In this document: positions 55,055-63,410 of the stretch, piece by piece
Layout: the number at the start of each line of letters is the position of its first letter
Numbering within the stretch: position 1 is the first letter of the stretch
Origin: Alicyclobacillus suci
GTDB taxonomy: Bacteria > Bacillota > Bacilli > Alicyclobacillales > Alicyclobacillaceae
Direction of reading: 5' to 3'
Length of the DNA stretch: 64,000 nucleotides
NCBI RefSeq assembly: GCF_017329615.1
Contig: NZ_JAFMTW010000005.1
Span: 80,279 to 144,278, forward strand
The notes under the pieces: model-generated
Seen by the model: only the letters and a program-made list of their open reading frames with translations
The model's database searches: none
What the model was told of the DNA's origin: nothing
Position numbers and translations under genes: made by a program

Positions 55055-55465
55055 ATGCTGTCTGACGACGCATTAAGTGATTTAATGGCAAATGCCGCCG
55101 TAATCGCTTCTGTTGGCGTACTTTCCAATCCGGCCACGAGGGGATATTCCGTGGCAGCTTACCAACAGTCGCAGGGGTATAAAGTGTTGCCTGTGAATAC
55201 GGACAGGGATATGGTATTAGGTCATGTGACGGTGCCCTCTGTAGCGGATATTGAGGAACCGGTGGATATTGTCAACGTGGTCGCACATCCGCAGGAGGCG
55301 CCAGCCGTTACGGAGGCTGCTATTGCGGCCGGTGCAAAGGCAATATGGTTTGAGCCGGGGACCCAGAATCATCTTGCTGCACAGCGGGCCCGAGAAGCGG
55401 GCCTTCAAGTCGTCACGAATCGTTCATTTGAACGCGAGCATCGCCGTCTTTTGTCCGGCCACTAA
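55055..55465 (+). CDS. CoA-binding (Rossmann) protein, YccU-like
   Basis: A 136-residue CoA_binding_2 domain. The protein contains IASVGVLSNPATRGYSVAAY (nucleotide loop), GYKVLPVNTDRDMVLGH, DIVNVVAHPQ and KAIWFEPGTQNHLAA. Related proteins bind CoA or palmitoyl-CoA. The physiological role is unclear. ATG 55055 is nine bases from GGGGAGG; ATG 55046 abuts the site. It is followed by a strong terminator. Confidence 0.87.
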   Translation: MLSDDALSDLMANAAVIASVGVLSNPATRGYSVAAYQQSQGYKVLPVNTDRDMVLGHVTVPSVADIEEPVDIVNVVAHPQEAPAVTEAAIAAGAKAIWFEPGTQNHLAAQRAREAGLQVVTNRSFEREHRRLLSGH

Positions 55466-55476
55466 AATTCGGTATC

Positions 55477-55505
55477 AAAAGGGCGCCACTCAGGCGCCCT
55501 TTTTC
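55477..55505 (+). terminator. terminator
   Basis: AAAAGGGCGCC pairs with GGCGCCCTTTTT around ACTCA. Confidence 0.93.
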
Positions 55506-55579
55506 TTTCCATTTGCCAATAAGCTGTTTTGTGATACAAAATTGTGGAGTCTTTTTATTCGCAAGGGGGCGGTTTGACG

Positions 55580-56431
55580 ATGACTCGCTGGACCGAGATA
55601 CCGCAAAAATTTGGTCTAGGATTGAGGCCATGGCAAATCGCCTATATGGTGCTCTTTGCAGTGTTTGGTACGCTCGCAAATCTGTACAACGGATCGGACA
55701 TAACCGTTTTGATTATGTGCAGTTATGTCTACATCTTGCTTAGCATTGGCTCTTTAGGGGTATTGTTGCCACATTTTCGACGCACTTTGTTTCGGAAAGG
55801 TGACCCGCTGCGCCGCCATGGTCGCACTCGTCGTGGACTTGTGGCCGGAATGGCCTGGAGACTTTATTTGTATATCTTGGTTCCGGCTTTCTTCATTGCC
55901 ATCTTGGAGGCGTTTAGCGCCATTATCAGCGTGTTGATTCGCTTCGGGCAATCGAATGTGCCCAACCAACCTGGGGTTTTAGATTACCTGACAGGGGTTT
56001 TGGCGGGGACGGAAGAGATGTGGAGATGGAGCATGATTGGGACAGTTCTCGTTGTGCTTCACATGCTGAGTCGTCAGATGTGGCATCGGGCCTCCGTGCG
56101 CGCTGTCGCCTTTACCATCGCGTTTGGTTTGAGCTCTTTGTCTTTTGGCGCAGGTCACATTCTTGAATTTGAGACCCACCGGTTACGCGCGTTGTTCCTA
56201 TTTAGCGGGCTTGGGGCACTGTTAGCGCTCATGACCATCATTACGGGGAGAATTGTCCTTGTCATGTGTGTGCACATGTTATACGACATCTGGGTAACGT
56301 ACTTAGCTGGAGCTGATGAGCATACCGGCACGGTCTTTGGACTCATGCTCTATGTGGCACTGTTGGTGGCACCTCTTGTGACACTCTTGTGGCGACGCCA
56401 CATTTTTTCGCGATCGCGTATTTGGCAATAA
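55580..56431 (+). CDS. CPBP (CAAX-like) intramembrane protease family protein
   Basis: A 283-residue membrane protein with about eight helices. Three conserved motifs appear in order: GTEEMWRWSMIG (Glu-Glu with Arg), LSFGAGHILEF (His), and VMCVHMLYDIW (His/Asp). This is the Abi/CPBP arrangement. Members process prenylated or other membrane proteins, or act in bacteriocin self-immunity. ATG 55580 follows AAGGGGGCGG. The substrate is unknown. Confidence 0.8.
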   Translation: MTRWTEIPQKFGLGLRPWQIAYMVLFAVFGTLANLYNGSDITVLIMCSYVYILLSIGSLGVLLPHFRRTLFRKGDPLRRHGRTRRGLVAGMAWRLYLYILVPAFFIAILEAFSAIISVLIRFGQSNVPNQPGVLDYLTGVLAGTEEMWRWSMIGTVLVVLHMLSRQMWHRASVRAVAFTIAFGLSSLSFGAGHILEFETHRLRALFLFSGLGALLALMTIITGRIVLVMCVHMLYDIWVTYLAGADEHTGTVFGLMLYVALLVAPLVTLLWRRHIFSRSRIWQ

Positions 56432-56559
56432 CATACGAGAAAACAAATCTTACAAAAACTTAATGCTATATTTACGCCTACTTGACGTTGCTGCGTTAAA
56501 GTTTCAGTTGAGCGTTGCTATCTGTCTAATTGCGAAGCAACACCCCCTATGAGTGAATG

Positions 56560-56602
56560 GACCGCCTGTGAGAACGTGTTCTCTCGCAAGCGGTCAATTT
56601 TT
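56560..56602. terminator. terminator between CPBP and SDR genes
   Basis: GACCGC...GCGGTC with an inner GAGAAC/GTTCTC stem, followed by AATTTTTT. It can serve both convergent genes. Confidence 0.85.
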
Positions 56603-56606
56603 TAAA

Positions 56607-57395
56607 TTAGGTCAGTGACTTACGCTTCTGCATCCATTCGTCGAATTCTGTTGCCACTATCCGTTCCCCCGTCACACCTGCTGCCTCGGGGGATGACAGG
56701 TAGACAATCGGTCGGGCCATAATATCGGGGGACAAGATGCCTGGCATCGAATCGAAGACATCAGCGAATTCGTCTGGCAGCATGCCAGTGCGTGTGGCGC
56801 CGCCAGGTAGCAAAATATTTACGCTTACCCCAGTGTCGCGGAGATCTTCTGCCATGATGTAGGACAATGATTCGGCCCCGGCGCGGGACGGGCCGTATGG
56901 AACAAATCCTTTGCGTCGCATCGTTTCGTGGTTCATAGAGATGTTGATAATTCGCCCGTGGCCTTGCTCTACCATCATGGGCGCAAACGCGCGCGCGACT
57001 AAAAAGTAACCAGTGAGGTTGGTCTCGATGAGATTGCGAAAGCCTTCTGGGGATACCTCGTAAAAAGGCTGCGGCTCAAACATGAATTTTTTATTGACGG
57101 TGCGCATGCCAATGCCTGCGTTGTTGACGAGTACATCGAGTTTGCCCCATTGGGCGTTTACCCACGCAACCGCTGCACGGATGCTGTCGGTTGAGCGCAC
57201 ATCCATAGTCAACTCATACGCGTCGAACCCTTCTTCGCGCAGTTGCGAAACCACTTTGGATAACTTTTCTCCCCCTCGCGAAGAAATGGCAACTGTGGCA
57301 CCTTCCTTGAGCAATGCGCGTGCCATCGCATAGCCTAACCCGCTAGAAGATCCTGTGACGAGTGCATGGATACCTGATAATCGTTGATTGGACAT
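56607..57395 (-). CDS. short-chain dehydrogenase/reductase with altered YxxxK motif
   Basis: A 262-residue classical SDR. The cofactor loop is VTGSSSGLGYAMA, with DVR then NNAGIGM. The catalytic region reads NISMNHETMRRKGFVPYGPSRAG: the Tyr is kept but the usual Lys four residues later is Arg, and the Ser position is displaced. Activity may be changed or lost. NAD(P) preference is likely NADP, given the SRGG after strand 2. The minus-strand ATG 57395 follows GGGAGGG; the longer frame to 57443 has no site. Confidence 0.85.
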   Translation of the reverse strand: MSNQRLSGIHALVTGSSSGLGYAMARALLKEGATVAISSRGGEKLSKVVSQLREEGFDAYELTMDVRSTDSIRAAVAWVNAQWGKLDVLVNNAGIGMRTVNKKFMFEPQPFYEVSPEGFRNLIETNLTGYFLVARAFAPMMVEQGHGRIINISMNHETMRRKGFVPYGPSRAGAESLSYIMAEDLRDTGVSVNILLPGGATRTGMLPDEFADVFDSMPGILSPDIMARPIVYLSSPEAAGVTGERIVATEFDEWMQKRKSLT

Positions 57396-57667
57396 GTGAT
57401 GGTTCCCTCCCAGATATTGCTCATATTGTCTCGTAATCTGCATGTGAAAACAAATTTTCTTTCATTACAGGAAGATTTTAAGGGGTGAATATTGAGTGGT
57501 TGTCCTGTAAACTCGTTGAACGTAATCACATGAGCCGAATCATCGAAAAATCGGTGTACGGGGGATTTTTGGTCGTTTGACCTGGGGTGAATTGCGTTTG
57601 CAACGGGTAGCTCGTTATCCGAACCCGACAACTAACCTCGGAGGCATAAACGAGAGGACGGTTTTGC

Positions 57668-58300
57668 ATGCGTTTATCACGTTTGTTTGTAGGTACCTTT
57701 ACAGCCGCTGCCGTTTGGGGTCTAGCGATGACACCTGCATTTGCTGCCACCACTGTGACGGTGCAACCAGGAGATTCTCTGTGGAAGATTTCGCATGCAC
57801 GCGGAATTTCGCTTCAGTCTCTGGAAAGTGCCAACCCTTCGGTGAATCCAGCAGATTTGTTGGTCGGAACGGTTCTAAAGCTCCCTACGACAAGTAATGT
57901 GGATGCTGCAAATAGTAACGATAGCACAGAAGCGCAAAACTTGTATTGGATGGAGCACATTATTAACGCTGAGGCGGGTGGTGAGTCACTCGAAGCCCAG
58001 GTTGCTGTGGGAGACGTGGTGTTACACAGGCTGGAGAGCGGTCAGTATGGCAAGACCGTACACGATGTCGTGTTTCAGATTGACGGGGGACATTACCAGT
58101 TCTCCTGTGTTCCTGACGGTTATATCTATCAGACGCCGAATGCATCAAGTGTAACAGCGGCCGAACGGGTATTGGAAACGAATGACGATGAAGTACCAGG
58201 TGCTTTTGTTTTCTATAATCCCGCTCAAACGCCCGCGAGTAGTTGGGTGAGATCGCAAAAAACCATTGCGCAAATTGGAGATTTGGTGTTTGCGAAGTAA
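57668..58300 (+). CDS. LysM plus SleB-type cell-wall hydrolase
   Basis: A 210-residue exported protein. Signal peptide (MRLSRLFVGTFTAAAVWGL, cut after AFA), one LysM domain (VTVQPGDSLWKISHARGISL to LKLP, residues 29-73), then a SleB/Hydrolase_2 domain (NLYWMEHIINAEAGGES with the catalytic Glu; VGDVVLHRL; GHYQFSCVPDG; FVFYNP). It is a paralogue of the gene at 46533 with the same N-terminal residues but a true LysM. Expected role: cortex or cell-wall transglycosylase. Confidence 0.9.
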   Translation: MRLSRLFVGTFTAAAVWGLAMTPAFAATTVTVQPGDSLWKISHARGISLQSLESANPSVNPADLLVGTVLKLPTTSNVDAANSNDSTEAQNLYWMEHIINAEAGGESLEAQVAVGDVVLHRLESGQYGKTVHDVVFQIDGGHYQFSCVPDGYIYQTPNASSVTAAERVLETNDDEVPGAFVFYNPAQTPASSWVRSQKTIAQIGDLVFAK

Positions 58301-58333
58301 GTGGAGACACAGGGCAATCTGTGCTGTTCGTAA

Positions 58334-58370
58334 AAAATGGGCGGGTTCTGAACTGGAACCGCCCATTTTT
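58334..58370 (+). terminator. terminator of the LysM-SleB gene
   Basis: ATGGGCGGGTTC pairs with GAACCGCCCAT around TGAACTG, followed by TTTTT. Confidence 0.93.
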
Positions 58371-58501
58371 GTTGTGGCGCTGTTCCAAACTTTCCACACG
58401 TTGCCCGAGGCGTGTGCGATGATCTTGGGGAAAATGAAAGCACACCGGAAGGGGGCTTTCACCCGGGTGAGGTTCCAGATGTCTAGACGAGGGGGGAAAG
58501 C

Positions 58502-58672
58502 ATGGCAACGCTCCGGCAAATCGTCGATTATTTGGAGTCCAGTGATTATCGTTCACAAGCGGGTCATCTCGCGCAGGATCCCATGTTTTCTGAGTTAAAA
58601 CAGCTCGCAAAGAAACAGCGACAGCCCGAGTATTCAGCGGAAGTACGGCAAGAAGCTGTCGACGAATGCTGA
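58502..58672 (+). CDS. 56-residue soluble protein of unknown function
   Basis: Starts MATLRQIVDYLESSDYRSQA, continues with a helical Lys/Gln-rich stretch (FSELKQLAKKQRQPEYSAEV) and ends in a single C-terminal Cys. ATG 58502 follows a strong GAGGGGGGAAAG. The composition is typical of a real small helical protein. No family recognised. 58673-58805 holds nothing else recognisable. Confidence 0.6.
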   Translation: MATLRQIVDYLESSDYRSQAGHLAQDPMFSELKQLAKKQRQPEYSAEVRQEAVDEC

Positions 58673-58805
58673 GGTCGTAAACTGCGGGAATATTTTTATG
58701 GAACGCGCGTATAATGATGACGTGCAGCTGTTGTGTGATTTATCCATCGAGCGCACGTGTCTTTCTTGACGAATGCTTCCGGAAGCGCACGAGTCAGATG
58801 AGTGA

Positions 58806-58834
58806 TTGACACTTGGTGAAAATGGGTGTACAGT
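58806..58834 (+). promoter_or_regulatory. promoter of csp copy 2
   Basis: TTGACA (58806-58811), 17 bases, TACAGT (58829-58834), predicting a leader of about 120 bases. Confidence 0.85.
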
Positions 58835-58960
58835 TACGCTAAATAGCAACTGCACGAACATGTACTGATACATGAGCCGTATTCTCTAGCGCCTTTCGTC
58901 TGGGGAACGACTTTTGTGTAAATTGAAAGTGTGCTTTAGGCACCATGGAGGAATTACTGC

Positions 58961-59161
58961 ATGCAACAGGGAACAGTTAAATGGTTTAACGCAGAAAAAG
59001 GTTTTGGCTTTATTCAGGTTGAAGGCGGCGACGATGTGTTCGTGCACTTCAGCGCAATTCAAGGCAATGGCTTCAAAACCCTGGATGAAGGACAAGCTGT
59101 AGAGTTTGAAATCGTCGAAGGTCCAAAGGGCCCACAGGCTGCGAACGTTTACAAGCTGTAA
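58961..59161 (+). CDS. cold-shock protein (CspA family), copy 2
   Basis: A 66-residue OB-fold protein ([20 protein letters not shown], then [16 protein letters not shown]). It is nearly identical to copies 1 and 3. ATG 58961 follows the same ATGGAGGA motif. Copy 2 ends NVYKL and has QAVEFEIV where copy 1 has QRVTFDIV. It is terminated by a perfect hairpin. Confidence 0.97.
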   Translation: MQQGTVKWFNAEKGFGFIQVEGGDDVFVHFSAIQGNGFKTLDEGQAVEFEIVEGPKGPQAANVYKL

Positions 59162-59174
59162 TTGGCTGTTAACC

Positions 59175-59205
59175 GCTCATGCGAATTTATTCGCATGAGC
59201 TTTTT
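59175..59205 (+). terminator. terminator of csp copy 2
   Basis: GCTCATGCGAA pairs perfectly with TTCGCATGAGC around TTTA, followed by TTTTT. Confidence 0.95.
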
Positions 59206-59369
59206 ATTTTCACGTTGTCTGTCGCGTTGATGTCGGCGCCATCGCTAAGCAGAAGTTGCTTGGCGGTGGCGCCGTTTTGTTGTAAGCCGGTTATCGCATC
59301 CTGCCGTTTAGAAATTTCCAGATTGCTCATTATACATAGTGGACAGTGGAACCCGAAGGAGGAATGATT

Positions 59370-59834
59370 GTGGATCAGGAAGTTGAACGCGAGGTTCGCA
59401 AAGTGGCGGAGCAAGCCGCTAGGAACTTTCGGGCAGAATTCGGCGACGAAATATCTGGGCTGAGGAATCAGGTCGTTGAAATGCAGAAAATGATCAAACA
59501 ATTGGGTGGGAACGATACGGCACATAACGAGGAAGGCCAGAATTCGGATAATCTTTTGCAACAGCTGTCTGAATTTGGGCAGACGTCGCAGGAACATCAA
59601 CAGCGGACCAATGAACAGCTCATGCAATGTATCCAACAATCCGTTCAGTTGCTAGGACAAGCGCTCAAGTTTCTTCAGACCAATCAGGTCCTTACGCAAA
59701 TGAACCTATTTATCGCGAATTCTCAGCAACAACTGCAGACGCAGCAAATGCAGGGTCAGCAGTTTGAAAAGCTGGGCGAGCAGTATATGCAGCAAGGGCA
59801 GGGGAATCGAGAACGAGAACGGGAGTACCACTGA
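59370..59834 (+). CDS. glutamine-rich coiled-coil protein
   Basis: A 154-residue protein that is almost entirely helical. The N-terminal 45 residues are charged heptads (EVEREVRKVAEQAARNF). The C-terminal half is very Gln-rich (NSQQQLQTQQMQGQQFEKLG). GTG 59370 is seven bases from GGAGG; ATG 59364 is too close. Not a family I recognise. Gln-rich coiled coils of this kind occur among spore-coat proteins, but that is a guess. Confidence 0.65.
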   Translation: MDQEVEREVRKVAEQAARNFRAEFGDEISGLRNQVVEMQKMIKQLGGNDTAHNEEGQNSDNLLQQLSEFGQTSQEHQQRTNEQLMQCIQQSVQLLGQALKFLQTNQVLTQMNLFIANSQQQLQTQQMQGQQFEKLGEQYMQQGQGNREREREYH

Positions 59835-59925
59835 AGCTGTAGTGGAAGTCTTTTTTGAAGCGATTTTGAGACAGTCGATATATGCTAAATTTGGGTTCTA
59901 GCTGGCGCTAGCCCACCTTTCACAT

Positions 59926-59969
59926 AGAGGCTGTCCCGAGCGTGAGCACGACTGCTAAGGACAGCCTCT
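59926..59969. repeat. 11-bp perfect inverted repeat with 22-base loop
   Basis: AGAGGCTGTCC (59926-59936) and GGACAGCCTCT (59959-59969). There is no T-run on either side. The GAGGCTGTCC word resembles the terminal repeat of several IS families, so this could be a solo terminus or MITE-like remnant. It may also just be a weak terminator shared by the flanking genes. Confidence 0.5.
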
Positions 59970-60013
59970 TGATTTGTGGCTTTGAAATTCTGCTTAGAAA
60001 ACTGCAAGGAGAA

Positions 60014-61207
60014 TTACTTGGACCAGCCGTAAATTACCGACGTCATATCATGAAATGGTGACTTGTCCCCGCCAATTTGTGACCACGTACTGCTCTGGTA
60101 TTGCCAAAGGCCACCTAAATCTCCACCATCGCAAGTCAACACGCCAGAAGGCGACCATTGAAACGCTGGGGGACTCGCGTTGCGATCAGATGCAGAGGTT
60201 TTGTTCCAAATGGTTACCCAATGCCCAGATTTCAATTGGTAGATGTGGTCTGTCGCAGCATCACTGACTGTGAGGACTCCTGAGGGAGACCATCCAAATT
60301 GTCGGATGCCGTGTGATGGAGATGCCACTTGTGCATTGCCAAGTGCAGACCATGTACCATTTTCCAAGGCCCACAAACCAGTGGATTGTCCACCTGCACC
60401 CGAGACTACCAAATCTCCTTCCGGAGACCATCCAACTTGTGAGACTGTGTCAATGGGACTTTTGCCGCCCGGTTGGGTCCATGTCCCGTTACGATATTGC
60501 CAGACGCCATGATGGTTTGTAGCCACCGTAAGAACGCCATCCGGAGACCAGGATACCTGGATTGTGTCTGCAGCAAACGGAACGTGTGCAGAATTCAAGT
60601 TTTCCCATTGATTATTAAGATACTGCCAAACGGTTGTCGATCCGTCCGAGGCTTCTGACACAACCGTAAGGGTGCCTTTTGGCGACCATTGTATGGATTG
60701 GATGTAACCTAAGGTTGCACTGCCATTTACAAGTTGCCAGCGCCTGCCAGATTGTCGCCAAATGCCGTTTGTTTGACCGTCATCGGGCGCTGCGTAGAGG
60801 ATGTTTTGAGGTGACCATGCGTGAACGGTGATGGTTCCATCACCGTTGATGGATATGGCCTGCCAACCCTTGTTATATTCCCAAAGGGCTGCTTGACTTC
60901 CGTCGAACATATTTCCATCACTGCCGACCGTCGCGGCTGTCGGTGTTCCGTCCCCTGAGAAATCGAGCGTTTGAAATGGATCAGTCGGTACGCTGGTTTC
61001 AGAGCTAGGTGGCAAGTCGACCCACTTTCCTTTGATGTAGGCGTATGCGCTGTCGTTAGCCACAGCCGTCAACGTCCCTTTGGGCACGGTAGCAGGCGGT
61101 GGGGAATTTGGTTGGGCGGATGGTTGACTGCCACATCCGCTTAGGAGCGCGCCAATTGTCAACACGGACATGGTGCTAATGGTTATCTGCAATCTATGCT
61201 TCGGCAT
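60014..61207 (-). CDS. beta-propeller lipoprotein
   Basis: A 397-residue exported lipoprotein. The lipobox is GALLSGC (Cys near residue 25), then a Pro/Ser-rich linker. At least six repeats of about 45 residues follow, each with a WSPxGxLTV strand (WSPKGTLTV, WSPDGVLTV, WSPEGDLVV, WSPSGVLTV) and a W-containing partner (GIWRQSGRRW, GVWQYRNGTW, GLWALENGTW). This predicts a six- or seven-bladed propeller anchored outside the membrane. ATG 61207 follows GGAGG. Ligand unknown. Confidence 0.78.
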   Translation of the reverse strand: MPKHRLQITISTMSVLTIGALLSGCGSQPSAQPNSPPPATVPKGTLTAVANDSAYAYIKGKWVDLPPSSETSVPTDPFQTLDFSGDGTPTAATVGSDGNMFDGSQAALWEYNKGWQAISINGDGTITVHAWSPQNILYAAPDDGQTNGIWRQSGRRWQLVNGSATLGYIQSIQWSPKGTLTVVSEASDGSTTVWQYLNNQWENLNSAHVPFAADTIQVSWSPDGVLTVATNHHGVWQYRNGTWTQPGGKSPIDTVSQVGWSPEGDLVVSGAGGQSTGLWALENGTWSALGNAQVASPSHGIRQFGWSPSGVLTVSDAATDHIYQLKSGHWVTIWNKTSASDRNASPPAFQWSPSGVLTCDGGDLGGLWQYQSSTWSQIGGDKSPFHDMTSVIYGWSK

Positions 61208-61613
61208 TTGAGTCCTCCGGTGAATAAGATGTCGTGTCCTACAAACCAACATTGTACCTTACGTATCCTCTCTACTAATAGGTAATTGTTGAGTGTTAGG
61301 CTATTTAAAACAGGAGAGATCACGAATTGTTTAATTATTTTCCTTCATATGGATAATGAAGGTGCGGATTGCGTCGAGATGGTTCAGTGGTCAATGAAAA
61401 AGGGCGGCCTTATGACGGCCGCCCCACATGTGGGGGTATGCGATATGCAAGTACAGTATAAGGCGAATGGTTGCTCGAAAGCTATCGAAACCGTTTACAT
61501 GCTAGGCGCAGACCAAGTTTACCCTAGTCCATCTAGCGTGCGGGGATGTAAAATAGAAGTGTTTTGAATTGACAGTACTTGATGCTGTTTCATATCGATT
61601 CTGGGGGGATTAC
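61208..61613. other. gene-free stretch with two palindromes
   Basis: No convincing gene. GGGCGGCC (61402-61409) pairs with GGCCGCCC (61417-61424), and CCCCACATGTGGGG (61422-61435) is a perfect palindrome overlapping it. An open frame at 61286-61567 runs through both hairpins and has no ribosome site, so I do not call it. The region probably holds the promoters of the two flanking genes. Confidence 0.5.
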
Positions 61614-62183
61614 ATGAAAACGCGTGCAGAGGCCTTGCAGTTGTTGAAACATTATACGAAATCTGAGTCCTTGTTACGGCATGCGTATGCGGTGGAAGCG
61701 GCTTGCCGCGCCTATGCCAAAAAGTTTGGAGAGGATGCAGAAAAATGGGGCATAACCGGGTTATTGCACGATTTTGACTACGAAATGTACCCTTCAAAAG
61801 AAGAACATACGATTGTCGGAGCTCGCATTTTAGCTGAACAAGGGTACCCGGAGGACGTTATCTATGCCATCCGCGCACACGCCAGTTACAATCATTTGCA
61901 ACGCGACACGCAGTTGAGCAAAGTCGTATTCGCGTGCGATGAAATATGTGGTTTCGTGATGGCTGTTGCCATGGTTCGACCGACAAAGAACCTCGCAGAA
62001 GTAGAAGTGCGAAGTGTGAAGAAGAAACTAAAAGACAAAGCGTTTGCTCGTGGTGTGAACCGGGATGATGTCTATTTGGGTGTTGAGGAACTGGGCGTAA
62101 GCCTCGATGAGCACATTGCGACGGTGATTGGCGCTTTAGCGGCGATTGCACCGGAACTCGGCCTTGACGGCGTAAGTGCCTAA
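61614..62183 (+). CDS. HD-domain (HDIG) phosphohydrolase
   Basis: A 189-residue HD-superfamily hydrolase. The metal ligands are His in SLLRHAYAVE, His-Asp in GLLHDFDYEMYP, and His in EEHTIVGARIL. The length and the DFDYEMYP signature match the stand-alone HDIG proteins annotated as putative nucleotide or phosphate ester hydrolases. ATG 61614 follows GGGGGG. Substrate unknown. Confidence 0.87.
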   Translation: MKTRAEALQLLKHYTKSESLLRHAYAVEAACRAYAKKFGEDAEKWGITGLLHDFDYEMYPSKEEHTIVGARILAEQGYPEDVIYAIRAHASYNHLQRDTQLSKVVFACDEICGFVMAVAMVRPTKNLAEVEVRSVKKKLKDKAFARGVNRDDVYLGVEELGVSLDEHIATVIGALAAIAPELGLDGVSA

Positions 62184-62256
62184 GTTCTATAGGCCACGGG
62201 GACACGTTGGGGGCTGGGGAGAAGAATGCTCCCCAGCGTTAACGAAAGTTGCAGCA

Positions 62257-62550
62257 TCAGATTTCGAAATCGAGCACAATAATGTCCTGGCGGCCAATAT
62301 CTAAGGTGTATTGAACAAACTCTTGATGTTTTGGGTGAGGTATGTAGTGGTCAAGTGCCTCACGATCTTTGAAGCGAACGGTTAAACCAACCTGAAATCC
62401 TTGATTTCTTCCTGAGAAGTCCCGGCCAGCCACAAAGTCAACAATTCCTGGTATTTCATCCTGAAGTGTGGCTGCCTTTTTAATGCACTCCTGCATTTGC
62501 TCGTCTGTGGTATGGGGACCAAATTTGAATAGCACAACGTGTTCGACCAC
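62257..62550 (-). CDS. Dabb-family (stress-responsive alpha/beta barrel) protein
   Basis: A 97-residue Dabb domain. VEHVVLFKFGPHTTDEQM opens it, with IPGIVDFVAGRDFSG in the middle and DREALDHYIPHPKHQEFV, the family's HPxH signature, near the end. These proteins form dimeric barrels and respond to stress. The reaction is usually unknown. Confidence 0.9.
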   Translation of the reverse strand: MVEHVVLFKFGPHTTDEQMQECIKKAATLQDEIPGIVDFVAGRDFSGRNQGFQVGLTVRFKDREALDHYIPHPKHQEFVQYTLDIGRQDIIVLDFEI

Positions 62551-62647
62551 TTGTCATCCCTCCATTCGTGATAGAAATACCATACCTCATGTCGTGTCAT
62601 TGCGCATCTTCTTGGCATAGGTCTTTTGTTTGGATAGCAATGCCTAA

Positions 62648-62676
62648 TTGACACGCGCTGGAAAACGGTGTAGAAT
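62648..62676 (+). promoter_or_regulatory. promoter of csp copy 3
   Basis: TTGACA (62648-62653), 17 bases, TAGAAT (62671-62676), with a leader of about 115 bases. Confidence 0.87.
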
Positions 62677-62795
62677 ACAGATTGAGCAAGGGTTTCACTT
62701 GCTTGATACAATATCTGCTTTCAACTCGACCCTGGTCGTATTGGGCAGTATTTGTGCAAATTGAAGTGTGCATGTAGCACCATGGAGGAATTTTT

Positions 62796-62996
62796 TTGCA
62801 ACAAGGTACAGTGAAATGGTTTAACGCTGAAAAGGGCTTTGGGTTTATCGAAGTTGAAGGCGGCGACGATGTATTCGTGCACTTTAGCGCAATTCAAAGC
62901 AATGGTTTCCGTACGCTTGATGAAGGTCAACGCGTTGAATTTGATATCGTTGAGGGTCCTAAGGGTCCACAAGCGGCAAACGTAGTTCGAGTATAA
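62796..62996 (+). CDS. cold-shock protein (CspA family), copy 3
   Basis: A 66-residue OB-fold protein, nearly identical to copies 1 and 2 ([16 protein letters not shown]). It starts at TTG 62796 instead of ATG, behind ATGGAGGA and a T-run. The weaker start codon suggests lower or differently timed translation. It has IEVEGG in place of IQVEGG in RNP1. Confidence 0.95.
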   Translation: MQQGTVKWFNAEKGFGFIEVEGGDDVFVHFSAIQSNGFRTLDEGQRVEFDIVEGPKGPQAANVVRV

Positions 62997-63007
62997 GTAA
63001 AAAAAAG

Positions 63008-63041
63008 GAGCCTGTGCAGTGATGCATGGGCTCTTTTTTTT
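63008..63041 (+). terminator. terminator of csp copy 3
   Basis: GAGCC (63008-63012) pairs with GGCTC (63029-63033), with an inner TGCA/TGCA pairing, followed by ten T. Confidence 0.87.
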
Positions 63042-63138
63042 TTCGACTGCATATGAGGTTGGATGACGTTTTCTATGCGGTTGTTTTTCTACAAATGTAG
63101 ACACACATAGTCCCGTAACCTATAATGATGTCGGTAAT

Positions 63139-63378
63139 GTGTCGAATAAGGTCGAACGTCGTCGACGGGTGGTGTTTACGGTGTTTTATTGCCTTAGGTG
63201 TCAGAGTCTTGTCCCTGAGGAGCGTGCCCAGTGGGTATACCAAACGGGGTTTCGCCGAGTAGATAAGCAAGTATACCGATTAGGCCGATGTGGAGATACA
63301 TACTGTAACGCGCCTGACAGACAACCGGTTACGGAGAAAAAGCTGTTGCCTGAGTTCGGGGACAGAGACATAGACTGA
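63139..63378 (+). CDS. possible small zinc-ribbon protein
   Basis: A frame of up to 79 residues from GTG 63139 with two Cys pairs (YCLRCQSLVPE and CGDTYC) suggesting a zinc ribbon. There is no good ribosome site, and the N-terminal VERRRRVV part is uncertain. The metal-ligand spacing is the only support. Confidence 0.4.
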   Translation: MSNKVERRRRVVFTVFYCLRCQSLVPEERAQWVYQTGFRRVDKQVYRLGRCGDTYCNAPDRQPVTEKKLLPEFGDRDID

Positions 63379-63410
63379 ATGTCGGTCGAACAGTTATGCG
63401 ATGGATATTC

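Noticed and set aside
61286..61567. 93-codon open frame
   Set aside because: It runs through two strong palindromes, has no ribosome site and resembles no protein family.
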